Assembly: GCA_033439265.1 (NCBI GenBank)
Contig: JAVTVX010000001.1
Span: 20,044,608-20,108,607 of the forward strand
Origin: Dillenia suffruticosa
Lineage: Eukaryota; Streptophyta; Magnoliopsida; Dilleniales; Dilleniaceae
DNA: 64,000 bases
Reading direction: 5' to 3'
Shown here: piece after piece, positions 38,670 to 50,218 of the stretch
How the letters are laid out: each line of letters starts with the position of its first letter
Numbering within the stretch: position 1 is the stretch's first letter
Made by a program: the position numbers and the translations under genes
Notes under the pieces: generated by a model
Database searches by the model: none
Told to the model about the DNA's origin: nothing
The model's input: only the letters and a program-made list of their open reading frames with translations

Positions 38670-39180
38670 TTGGATATGGGCCTCACATTTGAGATGTGCC
38701 CTTTCACATGCAACAAGGTTTTCATTTTGTTAGTTTTCGAAGATGCAGCATCAAACATTATTGTTGTGAAAAGGGTTGAATTGTTTTTGGTTGGCGCAAC
38801 ATTCCCCCCGGTGAAGGTTACATGTCTATGGCTTATTTGACTAACAACTCAACATTAAATCCAATTAATTAAAATTTTGAATTTAAATTTTAAAAATAAA
38901 AAAATATATATATTAAAAAAACCGATCACTAGATTGAACCCATAACTATTTAAATCGAATTAATCAGATTTTTAAATATAAATGATGTAGTAAAAAAAAA
39001 AAAAAAAAAAAAAATTGTGACGTGTATGGATATGGGCCTCATATTTGAGATGTGCCTTTTCATATGCAATGGAACAAGGTTTTCATTTTGTTGGTTTTCT
39101 AAGATGCAACATCAATGCTGTGGAAAGGGTTAAATTGTTCTTGGCAGGCGCAAGATTGCCCCGCGGTGAAGGTTGTGTGT
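38670..39180. repeat. Diverged direct duplication, about 150-bp arms
   Basis: Arms at about 38674-38825 and 39027-39178 share ggatatgggcctca, ttgagatgtgcc, acaaggttttcattttgtt, aagatgca and gtgaaggtt in order. They differ by many substitutions and small gaps. The spacer contains a family-B-like repeat and a poly-A run (about 38992-39014). No coding family was recognised. Confidence 0.8.
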
Positions 39181-40506
39181 TGGCATCAATAGCAATTGAG
39201 AATTAGTTTCCAAAGCAGATGTATGAAATGCTTTGGTTATGAAATTTTGGAGTCAAATCGGATTTGAAAAATCGTTTGTAAAAAGTATATCTAAGCTCTG
39301 AGATTTATAAATACTATTGTTGTTTCTTAATATTTTGATATATATATAGTTAATAAAGTTTTATTAAAATATTGATAATAATTAAATACGATTTATACCG
39401 ATTTATGAAATCAAACTGAATTGAATCATAATAAATGGTTCAAAAAATCGTTAAATTGTTTATAATTTTAGAATCAAAATCAGAGTCAGAATCAGAACTT
39501 TAACCGTGTCTATAAAATCTTATTCTGGTTCTATAAAAATTTATCCTATAAAATTAACCGTGTCTATAATTAAGGGTTTTGATGTTTCTTTCTAAATACC
39601 AAGCTTATTTATTATTTATCTTTAAATTTAAAAAAAAAAAAAAAAAAAAACTGAATAACATAAGATTATATTTTATCTCACTAATTAAGAGAAAAAGGGG
39701 TTAATCACTTTTCCTTAATCTTTGCTTATGCTTATCATTTTTGTTAAAGACAAAACTAGAAATTATATTTTTATTGTATGCCTAATTGTCATAATTAATT
39801 AACCCAAAATGAAAATGCAAAAAGGACCCATAAAGCTTAGGGTTCAAGAAACAATGGGAAACCTATGGAATATTTATTTTTGGTTATATAAAAATTCGAA
39901 TCCGAAATCACTAAATTGGGAGAAGGAGATTTATACTACTAGCATATCCCCTTGAGAACGAAACCTACGGAATATGATCGCATCAATTTGCAAGTCTTTC
40001 TTTATCATTACAATCTAGGTTTTATGAAAAATGAGAAAACAAAAACAGATATGAAATGATACGGAGAAACGATATTTTGTAAGAATAAACAAAACATAAA
40101 TATTAATAAAAATAATTATTTTAAAAAAAATATTAAAAATATAAAAATATTAATATCGAGAAATTTCTTATATCTTAGATTGAAATGATTGATTGCATAT
40201 TTGGGGTTCCCTAAAATTTTCAAAACAAAGGTATCATAACCTACCATTCAATGCCCAACAAGCCAGAATTATAAGATTTCACCTTCTTAATAGATATCAA
40301 ATGGCATCTTGAAAGCAAGCTTATCCATTATGTTCTGGAAGTTCAATCTTGAAGATGGGATTGCGTAGTGACATCAAAGAAGCTTCAAATTTCATCCTTG
40401 ACCGACTTATATTTTCTCTCCATCATGTTTGCCAATTTGGGAAATGTCTAATCACTTAGGATAACATTGGATAATTATGTATGATAATCACATTAGGCAG
40501 CTTGAT

Positions 40507-40612
40507 TAAGCCTAACGATATCTTTGGTTAAATAAAAGTAGTATTTAAGGAGTTTTGAGTAAGCCTAACGATATCTTTGGTTAAATAAAAGTAGTATTTA
40601 GGGGGTTTTGAT
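40507..40612. repeat. 53-bp tandem duplication
   Basis: Units 40507-40559 and 40560-40612 start with taagcctaacgatatctttg and differ at about three bases near their ends. Confidence 0.92.
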
Positions 40613-41084
40613 TAAAGTGAATCGAAATTAAAAATCAGATTGAAATTCATATATGATTTATTTAAATTAATAAAATGAAACCAGGGGTTTAAGAACGAAA
40701 CTCTCAAATTATTGAGTTTCTAAAATTCAAATGAAAACATATATTTCTAAAACTCGTTTCTAGAATTTTTTTATTCAAAATTTAATTTCGAGTGATATCA
40801 AGTATATGAGTAAAAGGTTAGAGAAGAAATTTTAAGCAGGTAATCTTGTACGTTTTTCCATCCTACCAAACATGTCCTAAGAAATAATCGAGAGGACAAG
40901 GTTTGCTCATGCAGAGGTTATATAGTTAGCAAAATAATCAAATCTTATATATATTACAATAGCAGAAATTTCTTGGTCGTTTGACTTATTGGTATCGAGA
41001 TTTTTTACACTCAGTCAAAGGGGTGGATAAGCTATTTTCCTTGGGCCAGCAAGAACGCCCTTTATTTTTTTTATTTATTTATTT

Positions 41085-41455
41085 TTCACCGATCAATATT
41101 CAAACTTGATCGACTAATCTGGTTCAAATACTGTGGAGTCCATTAAAATGATTGACTCTTCCAAATCTTATTTTTCTATTCACATGATTCGAAACTAAGA
41201 CTTATGATTAATAGAGAACAGATCGCTATTACTATACTCATAAGAGTTTGATCAAGAACACCCTTGATTTATGATTTTCATCACCGGTATCCAAGTTTTA
41301 TTCGATTAATCCGGTTCGAGCACAATGGGACCCATTAGAGGTTAGTTCTCCTAAATTATTTTTCATCATTTTCAAAACTCAAATTCGAGATCTCTAATTA
41401 AATGATAAATACCTGATCACTCAATTTAAAAGAATTTAGTCAAGAACACCTTTAT
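41085..41455 (-). repeat. Two adjacent family-B SINE-like repeats
   Basis: Copies at about 41085-41265 and 41274-41455 both run through 'caatattcaaacttgat' or 'ggtatccaagttttatt', then 'taatc(t/c)ggttc', 'gggacccatta' or 'ggagtccatta', and 'agagtttgatcaagaacacc' or its variant. Each ends in 'caagaacacc'. Confidence 0.6.
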
Positions 41456-41827
41456 GTGGGTTCGCATGACTTCCCCTTCCTAAACCCAACATATGTTCCT
41501 ATAGACATCTTCCTAAACAACAATATTCAATTCCATCCCAAGTTCAACCATCAGTTAATTTTTGGACCCAAATGGGGCGGTAGGCTTTAAGGCAAATCCT
41601 CCACATGGATCAAACTTGGGCCAACCTAACTAACCATACGTTTTCTATAAAAAAATCTTTTATCCTAATTGATAAACAAGACAAATGTAACACAAGAAAA
41701 AAAGATTTTTTAAGTCCAAACCTCCCCCCAAGACAAATGAATTCAAAGCACAAAGCAAATGAGACGCTATGAGATATTTATTAATTCTAAACCATCTCTA
41801 TTTCCCTGTGCACGAAGTGACAAGTGT

Positions 41828-41965
41828 ATTAGATTTTTTAAATCAAAATCTTAGATTCAATTTTTAAAAATAAAAAAAATATATATCAGGAGATTTCATC
41901 TTTTAATGAATCTAATAATTAATTTGAATCAAATTAATTAAAATTAACAAATTAGTTACTAAATA
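41828..41965 (+). repeat. SINE-like dispersed repeat, family B
   Basis: It has the same block order as 62487-62630: 'cttagattcaattttt', an A-rich stretch, 'ttttaatgaatct', 'aatcaaattaattaaaat'. It is diverged and its ends are approximate. Confidence 0.4.
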
Positions 41966-42329
41966 CCACTTAGGGAAAAAAAAGTATTGCTATTTTATAG
42001 TATAATTTTACTAATTTTGATTTAATATAGATTTTGTTATCATAATTAATGAGTCTTATTATGATTAATGCAAATATACTCTAATTAATTTGTTGGATGG
42101 ACTAATGCCCAAATAGAAACATAGTAAAATCATGCGCTAGTGAAAGAATTGAGTAGAAAATCTTGTCAGGGGAAGAGAAAAACGCCGGAGGGCGCGGCGG
42201 AGGAGAAGTCAATTTCCACACGGTGGGAGTGTAAACTCATGGCCATACCCAACTCCACACCAAATTTAAGGTTCCCGTCCTCTTCCCTAGCAACTTGGAC
42301 ACGTCCCCACTCTTTAATGTCTTTAACGC

Positions 42330-42334
<5 letters not shown>

Positions 42335-42426
<92 letters not shown>
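42335..42426. repeat. (CT)46 microsatellite
   Basis: A 92-bp perfect TC/CT tract about 620 bases upstream of the CASPL1E start. Open frames through it (Leu-Ser or Arg-Glu repeats) are artefacts. Confidence 0.98.
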
Positions 42427-42428
<2 letters not shown>

Positions 42429-42543
42429 CATTTATTCATTTCAACCCCCACACCGCAACCCCATCTATCTAAGAATGCCAAACAACACCCTTCTTTTCTG
42501 GTCACAATGTTCACACGCACACATCTCTCTCACTCCTTTTGGG

Positions 42544-42704
42544 TATTATATCAATCGATATTCAAAATTATACTCTAACTAATCTAATCCGACATATACA
42601 ATGACCTATTGAAGAGACTATTTTTTCAACATAATCTATTATATGCACAAATCACAAATCAAACTCAATATTTTAGTTGAAAGACCTAATACTACATCTC
42701 TCAC
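42544..42704 (-). repeat. Dispersed repeat related to family B
   Basis: It shares 'tattcaaaattatactctaactaatct', 'caaatcacaaatcaaactcaatattttagtt' and 'catctctcacc' with the copy at about 23010-23200. It abuts the SINE at 42705. Confidence 0.45.
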
Positions 42705-42920
42705 CAACGTGGGTTGGCTCAACTGGATATGAGGTTCAGTTCCCTTAAACATAATCGAGATTCAACTCCCGCCGGAAGTATCGAGCCCTCATGTGTATGG
42801 AGCGTTCCCCATTGGGAGACCCACTCTCCGAAAAGGAACCACTGCAGCGGTCGATCCGGATTAATCAGGACGAAATCTCAGATATCGGCCAGTGTTTAAG
42901 ACATGATACCAAAAAAAAAT
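42705..42920 (+). mobile_element. tRNA-derived SINE, family A, in the CASPL1E promoter
   Basis: It has an A-box-like motif (ttggctcaactgg), a B-box-like motif (gagattcaactcc), the body signature ctgcagcggtcgatccggat, agatatcgg and 'atgatacc' followed by A9. An imperfect target duplication, acatctctcac (42694-42704) and acatctcac (42924-42932), flanks it. Confidence 0.85.
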
Positions 42921-42969
42921 ATCACATCTCACTAAATCAATTGACCATTGATCCCACCTTCTCTCTCGG

Positions 42970-42978
42970 TATATATAT
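42970..42978 (+). promoter_or_regulatory. TATA box of the CASPL1E gene
   Basis: TATATATAT lies 64 bases before the ATG at 43042 and about 50 bases downstream of the SINE tail. Confidence 0.6.
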
Positions 42979-43041
42979 GGGGGCCAAACTGAGGCAATTT
43001 CTATAGAAATAAGTTGTATATTGAAGCTCGTTGCGAGGAAA

Positions 43042-43707
43042 ATGGAAACAGAAACGAAGGCATTGAGGGATGGAAAAGTTGTGGAAATGAGTAGAGGTGG
43101 GAGGAAAATGAGGTATTGTGAATTGGTGTTGCGCTTTCTCGGATTGGTACTCACGTTGGTAGCTGCTATAATACTTGGGCTTGATAAGGAGACTAAGATT
43201 GTCCCCATTACTATCACCTCTTCTTTGCCTTCCATTGATGTTCCTGCTACGGCTCAGTGGCATTACATGTCTGCCTTTGTGTAACGCTCGCTCTCTCTAT
43301 CTCTCTCTCTCTCTCAAGTTGAATATTTCTCGATTGCTAATTTTCTTTTCTTTTCTTTCTTCCATTCTAGATACTTTGTTGTGGCTAATGCTATAGCATG
43401 CACATATGCAGCACTATCTCTCATCCTCTGCCTCTTCAGCAAGAATGGACAGAGAGGCGTGAAATTACTCATCATCATCCTTGATCTTATAATGGTGGCA
43501 TTGCTCTTCTCCGGCAATGGGGCGGCCACAGCCATCGGAGTCATAGGCCACAATGGGAATTCGCACGTAAGGTGGAACAAGGTCTGCAATATCTTCACCA
43601 AATTTTGTCACCATGCCGCAATCTCCGTGGTTCTCTCTCTACTTGGATCTCTCTCTTTTCTCTCTGTCATTTTGCTTATTGCCTCAAGCATCACCAAATC
43701 TAACTAG
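43042..43707 (+). CDS. CASPL1E: CASP-like protein, subgroup 1E
   Basis: Two exons, 43042-43280 and 43371-43707, joined in phase 2, give 191 residues. The N-terminus is short, polar and cytosolic. Four membrane segments follow: about LVLRFLGLVLTLVAAIILG, YFVVANAIACTYAALSLIL, VKLLIIILDLIMVALLFSG and AISVVLSLLGSLSFLSVILL. Family landmarks are LDKETK in the first loop, GNSHVRWNKVCNIFTKFCHH before the last segment, and the SIT-like C-terminus. It is expected to be a plasma-membrane MARVEL-like scaffold protein; its specific role is unknown. It has one intron fewer than the 1D gene in this window. The start follows a TATA box at 64 bases; the frame upstream has no ATG. Confidence 0.92.
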
Positions 43708-44289
43708 AAACGAATCTATTTGTTTTGGCATTGAAGCCTGTACTTCTATTGTGTTATAAGTTTCATGTTACTTTTGTTTAGACTCTGTGTGTAATTTGTA
43801 ATGATGGTTAATAAATTTGCCCGACCATGTGTAAACATTCTTAAATTTTAATTGAAAATGTACTATGTCCTATGAATGTTCCTCGTTCTAGGGATAAAAG
43901 AGTCTTAGTAAAATATCTTTTCTAAAATCTCATGTTCAAACATTTTTAGGCAATATAAAAATAATATAAAAATATCAAATCCTAATAATTTATTATTTTA
44001 TTAAACTATCTCAAAAATTGTATTTATATAAAAAATTTATTATTACAAAATAGAAATAGAGAAATAAAAAATTTTAATATTTTAAAAATTAAATTAATTA
44101 ATGATTTATTTTAATGCATATTATTTTCTATATCTGAGATTGCATAAACCGGATGATTTGGATATAATATATTATGTATCAAAATTAAATCAATTATCTA
44201 TTTGAACAGACGTAAGGAACCTATGTACAATTGAATTTATTCCAATAACTCGACGATTTCCCTAAACTTTGTTTCAGACTTATTCTACT
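43708..44289. other. 3' flank of CASPL1E and AT-rich DNA
   Basis: A probable 3' UTR carries aataaatttg near 43810. After that the DNA is AT-rich with no recognisable feature up to the LINE. Confidence 0.45.
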
Positions 44290-46757
44290 TTGTGTTTGGA
44301 AACTATAAGACTTTCATTTAAACAAGTTAAAGCCTGTAAAGGCCATATGACATATAACATCCCCATTAACTTGGTGAGACTTATTGTGTTCACAATTTCT
44401 AATGGTGATACCTCTATTATCTGGAATTGAGAGATTCTCCCTGCTTTTAAACCCGGGCAGAGGTTAAGATAGGGAGACCCCCTCTCCCTGTATCTCTTTC
44501 TTTTGGTTATGGAGAGACTTGCATTGATGATTCAAGAGAAAATTAGGAAGGGGATATGGAAGCCTATCAAGGTAGTGAGAGGAGGCCCAACGATTTCTCA
44601 TCTCTTTTTGCTGACGATTTAATCCTTTTCGCGGAAGTGAAACACTTAAACCTTAGTAATATTCTTAACTGCCTGAAAGAATTCTCAGAGGAGAGTGGTC
44701 TCCAAATCAATCCGGCTAAATCCAAGATTTGGATATCTCTGAATGCTCCAAGACATCTGAGAGCCTCCCTCGTCACGTGCAGTAAGTTTGTGATTACTGA
44801 AAACTTGGGTAACTATCGGGGTGTGCCAACCATCCACGGGAGAGTTGGGAAGGACTTTTATCACAAGTTGGTGGAAAGAGTGCAGGATAAGCTTAGCAAT
44901 TGGAAGGCCAAGACCCTAAGCACCGCGGGTAGAAGAACACTTATTCAGTCAGTAACGGCTTCAATCCCGATTTATACCATGCAGACGGCTTAGTTATCAG
45001 AGAGCATTTGCAAAAAGTTAGATAAAATGAATAAGGATTTCTTTTGGGGTAGTAGCGAAGGAGCCAAGAAGACTCACCCAATGAGCTGGAAAGCAGTTTG
45101 CGACTGCAAGCAAGATGGCAAGGGAGTGCAATGTGGCAATAATAGCCAAATTGGATTGGAGAGTCTTGAAGAATAATGGGGCATTGTGAGTGAAGATTTT
45201 GAAGAGCAAATATCTTAGGGGAGACAGCTTGTTGGAGCATAAAAAGAGCAACAACTCTTCCGCTTTGTGGAGAGGCATTTGCTCTAGCAAAGATTGTATT
45301 AGGAGGGGCCTCAAATGGCGAATAGGGGATGGTAATTCCATTAGTTTCTGGGCTGGCCGTTGGCTTGGCAAGGATATGTTATTGAGGGCTGCTCTTATCT
45401 CGCAGGAGGCCTGCTCTTCAGGTATCAAAGTTAATCATTTTTGGGATGTGAAAGGTAAGTGGAAGATGGAGGAGTTAATGGTGGTCTTCCCAAGAGACAA
45501 AGTAGATCAAATAAGAGCGATGCCTATTCCTTGTGACAGATCCAACAGTGATTCTTTATTCCGGAGCGAGAGAGCAAACGGTGATTTTTTGGTTGCTTCG
45601 ACGTACCGACTCCAAAGAAGGTCCTACTCGATTCACCAGATGGTTGAGGAAGCTTGGAGGTGGATTTGGAGGGTGAAATGTCCTGAGAGGGAGAAGATTT
45701 TCTTGTGGCAGGCTGCTAAAGGAAAAATCCTCACTAAAGTGGAGCTCAAGAGAGGTATGATTAGTGTGGACCTCTGTGATATCTATGGGAAAGAGGAGGA
45801 ATCAGTGACTCATGCCTTAAGGGATTGCATTCATGCTAGTAACATCTAGAAGCATTTGTTAAAGGATAACTTCTAAACTGAATCCGGGTATACTTGGCTA
45901 AACTATGGGGTATGCAAAAAGTTTCAGCTCGGTTTGGTGAATGAAGTTGTGGGGTTTGCTTGGGTAGTATGGTCCATATGGAAGTTTAGATGCAGCTCTA
46001 TCTTCCGACGCAACGTGGATCAGCCTAAGCAAGTCGCTAATAGAATTTTATGTACGATCAAGACTTTCCACAATAGTCCTACTTTTGCTAAAGAGGATGA
46101 GGATGTGATCTTGGTGAAGTGGATGAAGCCGGCAATTGGAAGAGTGAAGCTTAATGTCGATGGTGGAACCAATCTCGAGGATGGTCATGCCGGTGATGAG
46201 GGCCTCTTTAGAAACTCTAGTGAGGAATGGCTCCATGGATTTTGGGCTAACGTGGGTGTTTCGAAAAATGACTGGGTAGAGTTATGAGGGCTAAGTGAAG
46301 GGTTAAGGATAGCGAAAGAAAAAGACTTTCAGAACTTAGAGATAGAATGTGACTCTTTGAAGGTAGTCTTGGTTGTGAACAAGGGTGTAGGCATTAATCA
46401 TCCATAGAGAAACGTTATTCTCGATTGTAGGATGTTAATGAAGGAGCTAAGCACTTCAACCATTTCCCATGTGTACAGGGAGGCAAACAAATGTGCGGAT
46501 AAATTAGTTGAGTTAGGTAAAGTTATCCATCATGGGATCATCGAGTTTGGCACCACTCCTGTGGTAGAGCCTTTTTGAAAGCTTGATGCAGAGGGAGTTT
46601 CTTGGTCTAGAAGGCGAAAGAAGTTAGCTTCCTCCCATGTCTAACCTCGTGTAGTTTTAGGTCCTGCCTTGCTGCTGCTTTGTTTCCCCCCTTTGTGTCT
46701 TCTGTGTTCCTTTTCACCGGAATAAAAAGTCTTGCCTAACCTTAAAAAGAAAAGTGA
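44290..46757 (+). mobile_element. L1-type plant LINE, 5'-truncated and broken
   Basis: The reverse transcriptase is recognisable from about 44430 (GDPLSLYLFLLVMERLA) through the catalytic FADDLILFAE at about 44605-44634, then GLQINPAKSK and WKAKTLSTAGRRTLIQSV. The zinc-knuckle region that follows the RT (WIWRVKCPEREKIFLWQAAKG, about 45660-45722) is present. A C-terminal RNase H domain is present too (VKLNVDGG at about 46144, EIECDSLKVV at 46340, SHVYREANKCADKL at 46470). The domains lie in several frames with internal stops, for example TAG after residue 145 of the RT frame. The 5' end with the endonuclease is missing. The 3' end is near 46757, with only a short A-rich tail. Age is moderate, and it is not autonomous. 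Confidence 0.92.
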
Positions 46758-47148
46758 TTGTGATAGAAAATGGACGGTCCACATTGTGGGCTTTTGACAC
46801 GTGTCAAGATAAAGTAATTTTGGACCCACACAATCGTCTATAACTCACCTCCAATAACTACATTCTCCGTAAAATCATCTTGCACTCATGCCGCATTGGG
46901 AGTGCAAATTCTAATCAGACGGTAGAGGTTTCGTGAGCCTTTCCTCCCATTTGACGAAAATGAGCGAAATCAAAATCTGTCAGTTGATTGATTCAACATA
47001 ATTGATCAGACGGTGCAAAAAAATTCAACCGAATTTCCAATTAAAAATAAAATAAAATCCAAAATCAGGAGAATCAAATCAACTATAATTGCCTTCTCGT
47101 TGTAATGCACATTCTCTCTGCAACTTCTTCCGCAGGTAATATTCTAAC

Positions 47149-47150
<2 letters not shown>

Positions 47151-47195
<45 letters not shown>

Positions 47196-47197
47196 TC
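47151..47197. repeat. (CT)n microsatellite
   Basis: A 47-bp CT tract with a single interruption (an A at about 47181). Confidence 0.95.
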
Positions 47198-47464
47198 CCC
47201 CCTAACGATTTTGGAGTGAAGTATGATGGAAAGCGAAGTAGAAAAAGAAGAGAGAGAAATAAGAGAATTATTCTACAGAGTCATGGAGAATTACAGTGAC
47301 TCCTAAATTCCACCATTATCATACCACGAGACAGCACCCATCATCAAGAAGAAAACAAAAGCCCCAGACACCGAACACAAGAGGATAAAGAACGTGAGAG
47401 GAGAGAGAAATTGACCCGCAATTTCCTCGAACTTCAGTCTCAACTCTCTCTTTTCCAAGGTCCA

Positions 47465-47469
<5 letters not shown>

Positions 47470-47526
<57 letters not shown>
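47470..47526. repeat. (CT)n microsatellite
   Basis: A 57-bp perfect CT tract. Confidence 0.95.
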
Positions 47527-47529
<3 letters not shown>

Positions 47530-47903
47530 ATAATTGATCACAAATTGGATTGAGATTTTAGAAATTATGATGGGGTTCCCCAATTTGTATTATATTATCT
47601 TCATAATTTAGCATAAATCGAACTTTCATTTGGAAAATTTCAATGGGTTTCTACTTTTTGAACTTAATAACTTTGTCTTCATTGTGTAGCACAGTATTTA
47701 GAAGTATTTAGAATATAATATAACTTAATAACTTTGAACTTAATAACTTTTTGAACTTACAAGTATTTAGAAGTTCAAATTCTGTATCTGTACAATGGGT
47801 AAATTCATTTCGGTTAGTAACTTGATAGAGTATTTTTCCATTAAAAAGTACTTGAAAGTGTAATTTTAAATACAATCTCTAACCATAGCAAGACAAAATC
47901 AGT

Positions 47904-47987
47904 CCCAAAGGAACAGCCTGGTGGTCACAATCCTCTTCTCCACCCCTTAGATCCAAGGTTTGAATCCTTGTGTAACCAAAAAAAAAA
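47904..47987 (+). repeat. Short tRNA-like SINE candidate
   Basis: An A-box-like motif (tggtggtcacaatcc) and a B-box-like motif (aggtttgaatcc) about 35 bases apart are followed within 12 bases by an A10 tail. At about 80 bp it may be a head-only retroposon. No clear target duplication was found. Confidence 0.4.
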
Positions 47988-48578
47988 CAAACAAGTCAAA
48001 AACAAAGTTTTTGGAAAATGTTATTCAAAATTTTCGAATTTCTTAATTATGAAAAATGTTTTAAGACTTGAGACTTTCCTCGTGTTGATAATTTGTTTAA
48101 ATTCAAGTTTTTCAATATATTTTCCTTATTAATTTTGGTTTGTATTTTCATTAAATACCTAGAATTTTGTTGGTTTAATCTTAACGGTCCTCTGTTTTAA
48201 CTAGTCATGTACAGATTTACTTTCATTAGATTTCTTAAGCTAAGGAAACTCCTTTGCAATATATGCCAACATCTATCGAAAAATAATTTGATATTATTTT
48301 AAGGATTTTGTATAAAATACAAGAACCAAAATTTTCTCTCACAATCTTTGTCCTTATTAATTAGGTGCAAGAACAAGCTTTGTGATGCAATTGCTATTTT
48401 TGAAACTATAAGACTAGTCTATACTATCTAGGTAGGTTTATCATAGTTTTTCTCCCCTTCTTTCATCCACCAATGCTCACAAATTTAATCAGCTTTTGAT
48501 CCTGAAACATTTTGCCTGATACCTCTTAAGACCATTTTGCCATTTCCATGCCATCTTTTGGACCTCTATTATATAGCC

Positions 48579-49850
48579 ATGGCTGCTACCTACCTTATTG
48601 TCTTCCTTTGTATGACCTTCACTATTCAATTTAGACCTTGCCATGCAAATGATGCTGGTGCTGGTTTTGTTATTCCTCTTATACACTGCGACTCACCATT
48701 ATCCCCATTCTACAATCCCCACCTAACCTCAACCGAGCGAGTTGGTTTGGCGATTAATCGCTCCATCTCTCGTCTCAATTACTTGCAATCCATTCAATCA
48801 ACATCCTCAAGCAAAGATATCTCCTCTATGTTTTTTGGAGAGAGAGGTGAGTTTGTCATGATGTACTACATAGGCACCCCTCCATCTCAAGTATATGGCA
48901 TCATGGATACAGGAAGTGATGTCATATGGCTTCAGTGTGATCCTTGTACATTATGTTACAAACAAACCATGCCATTTTTTGATCCATCTAAATCCTCTAG
49001 TTACACTAATGTGTCTTGTTTTTCCCTTCTCTGCAAGGGCTATGTTTGCGATGAGGCAACATTTGCTTGTCTAAGTCAACAAACATATGGCGATGGCACC
49101 CAAATGAAAGGAAATTTAGTAGAAGATGTTTTCACTTTCATTGATTCTGACCATAATAAGGTCGTGGCGGGTAGTCTGGCTTTCACTTGTGCTCATGAAC
49201 TTAGAGGAGGGTATTTTGAGGGTATGCAAGGAGGGGTTGTGGGACTTAACCCCCAAGAACTCTCATTGATCTCCCAACTCACCATAAAGAAGTTCTCATA
49301 CTGTATGGTTCTACATGAAGATGAGGGATCGATGAGTCGCTTATATGTCGGATCACAAGCCGTGATATCTGGTGGACAAACATCATTTGCAAACTCACCT
49401 TTCCCATCCCTCTATGCCATTCCTTTCAAGGGAGTAAGTGTTGGGGACATGAAGTTTTCATTTGGAGATGTTGAATTTATGGTCATTGATTCAGGCACAA
49501 CCTATACATATCTTCCTGGGGAACTCTTGGATAAACTAGCAGAAATATTAAGGGAAGCAATAGACTTACCCGAAAGTGACAGTCGAAGTGGGTTTCAGAT
49601 ATGCTTTGAGGGAAGCTTGGATGACTTGTCTTCAGCTCCTGATATAACCATTCATTTTAATGGCACAGATCTCATTCTGAGTAAGGAAACTACTTACGTT
49701 GAAGTAAATGAGAGACTGCAGTGCCTTGCATTTCTTCCCGCTAAATCACATGCAGTTCTTGGGAATTTTCACCAGAGGAACTATTTCGTTGGCTATGACC
49801 TTGAAAACCAACTTGTCTCTTTTGCTCCTGTCGACTGTTCCATGTTCTAA
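48579..49850 (+). CDS. Secreted aspartic protease, nepenthesin/CDR1-like (family A1B)
   Basis: This single exon encodes 423 residues. Residues 1-23 are a signal peptide (MAATYLIVFL core, likely cleavage after CHA). A propeptide follows to about residue 85, including IHCDSPLSPFYNP, typical of the CDR1 group. The catalytic aspartates are D110 in MDTGSDVIWLQC and D304 in IDSGTTYTYLP. The Cys-rich nepenthesin insert lies between (CDPCTLCYKQ, FFDPSKSSSY, C..LLCKGYVC). QTYGDGTQMKG carries the flap Tyr, and the C-terminus LGNFHQRNYFVGYDL is the family signature. It should be an apoplastic or vacuolar endopeptidase. Arabidopsis CDR1 acts in disease-resistance signalling, but a shared role is only inferred. 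No defects were seen. ATG 48579 is the first in frame; the frame upstream of it has no ATG. Confidence 0.95.
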   Translation: MAATYLIVFLCMTFTIQFRPCHANDAGAGFVIPLIHCDSPLSPFYNPHLTSTERVGLAINRSISRLNYLQSIQSTSSSKDISSMFFGERGEFVMMYYIGTPPSQVYGIMDTGSDVIWLQCDPCTLCYKQTMPFFDPSKSSSYTNVSCFSLLCKGYVCDEATFACLSQQTYGDGTQMKGNLVEDVFTFIDSDHNKVVAGSLAFTCAHELRGGYFEGMQGGVVGLNPQELSLISQLTIKKFSYCMVLHEDEGSMSRLYVGSQAVISGGQTSFANSPFPSLYAIPFKGVSVGDMKFSFGDVEFMVIDSGTTYTYLPGELLDKLAEILREAIDLPESDSRSGFQICFEGSLDDLSSAPDITIHFNGTDLILSKETTYVEVNERLQCLAFLPAKSHAVLGNFHQRNYFVGYDLENQLVSFAPVDCSMF

Positions 49851-50218
49851 CTAGCCTAGCTGCGCATGCTGCTCGAGCAAAAGGGAGTAGCCAGTGAATT
49901 GGACCTTTTCGAAGTGCATATGTTACAAATGGCCAATGATCATGATTTGTATCAATTTTCATTAGGTAAGAGAAGTCAAGATCCGACCACCTACATTATC
50001 ATGAAATAGTGAAACTTACTTGATTTGAAATAAACTTAAATTAGAAAGACCAGGGAGGGTTCCAACTAGATAATAATATTTTTTATGTAAAAAAAAAGAC
50101 ACTAGGGCCTCAAGATTCACACTCACCAGAAAACAAAAAGGGCATTAATCAAACTACACTTTCTCTGCAAGAAGAGCAAAAAGATTCGTTTAGCCAGTGT
50201 TCTTCCCGAGGCCCAACT

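Larger units (their letters stand above)
39181..42334. other. AT-rich intergenic DNA
   Basis: No gene was recognised. It holds a 53-bp tandem duplication (40507-40612) and several family-B repeats (41085-41455, 41828-41965). A GC-richer stretch at about 42165-42300 has no recognised content. Confidence 0.45.
46758..48578. other. Intergenic DNA with CT repeats and aspartic-protease promoter
   Basis: No gene was recognised. CT tracts lie at 47151-47197 and 47470-47526, and a short SINE-like repeat lies at about 47904-47987. TATAAAATA near 48310-48318 is a possible but distant TATA box for the protease. Confidence 0.4.

Noticed and set aside
42166-42582. Overlapping open frames of Leu-Ser or Arg-Glu repeats
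   Set aside because: They are only translations of the (CT)46 tract, with no coding start or flank.
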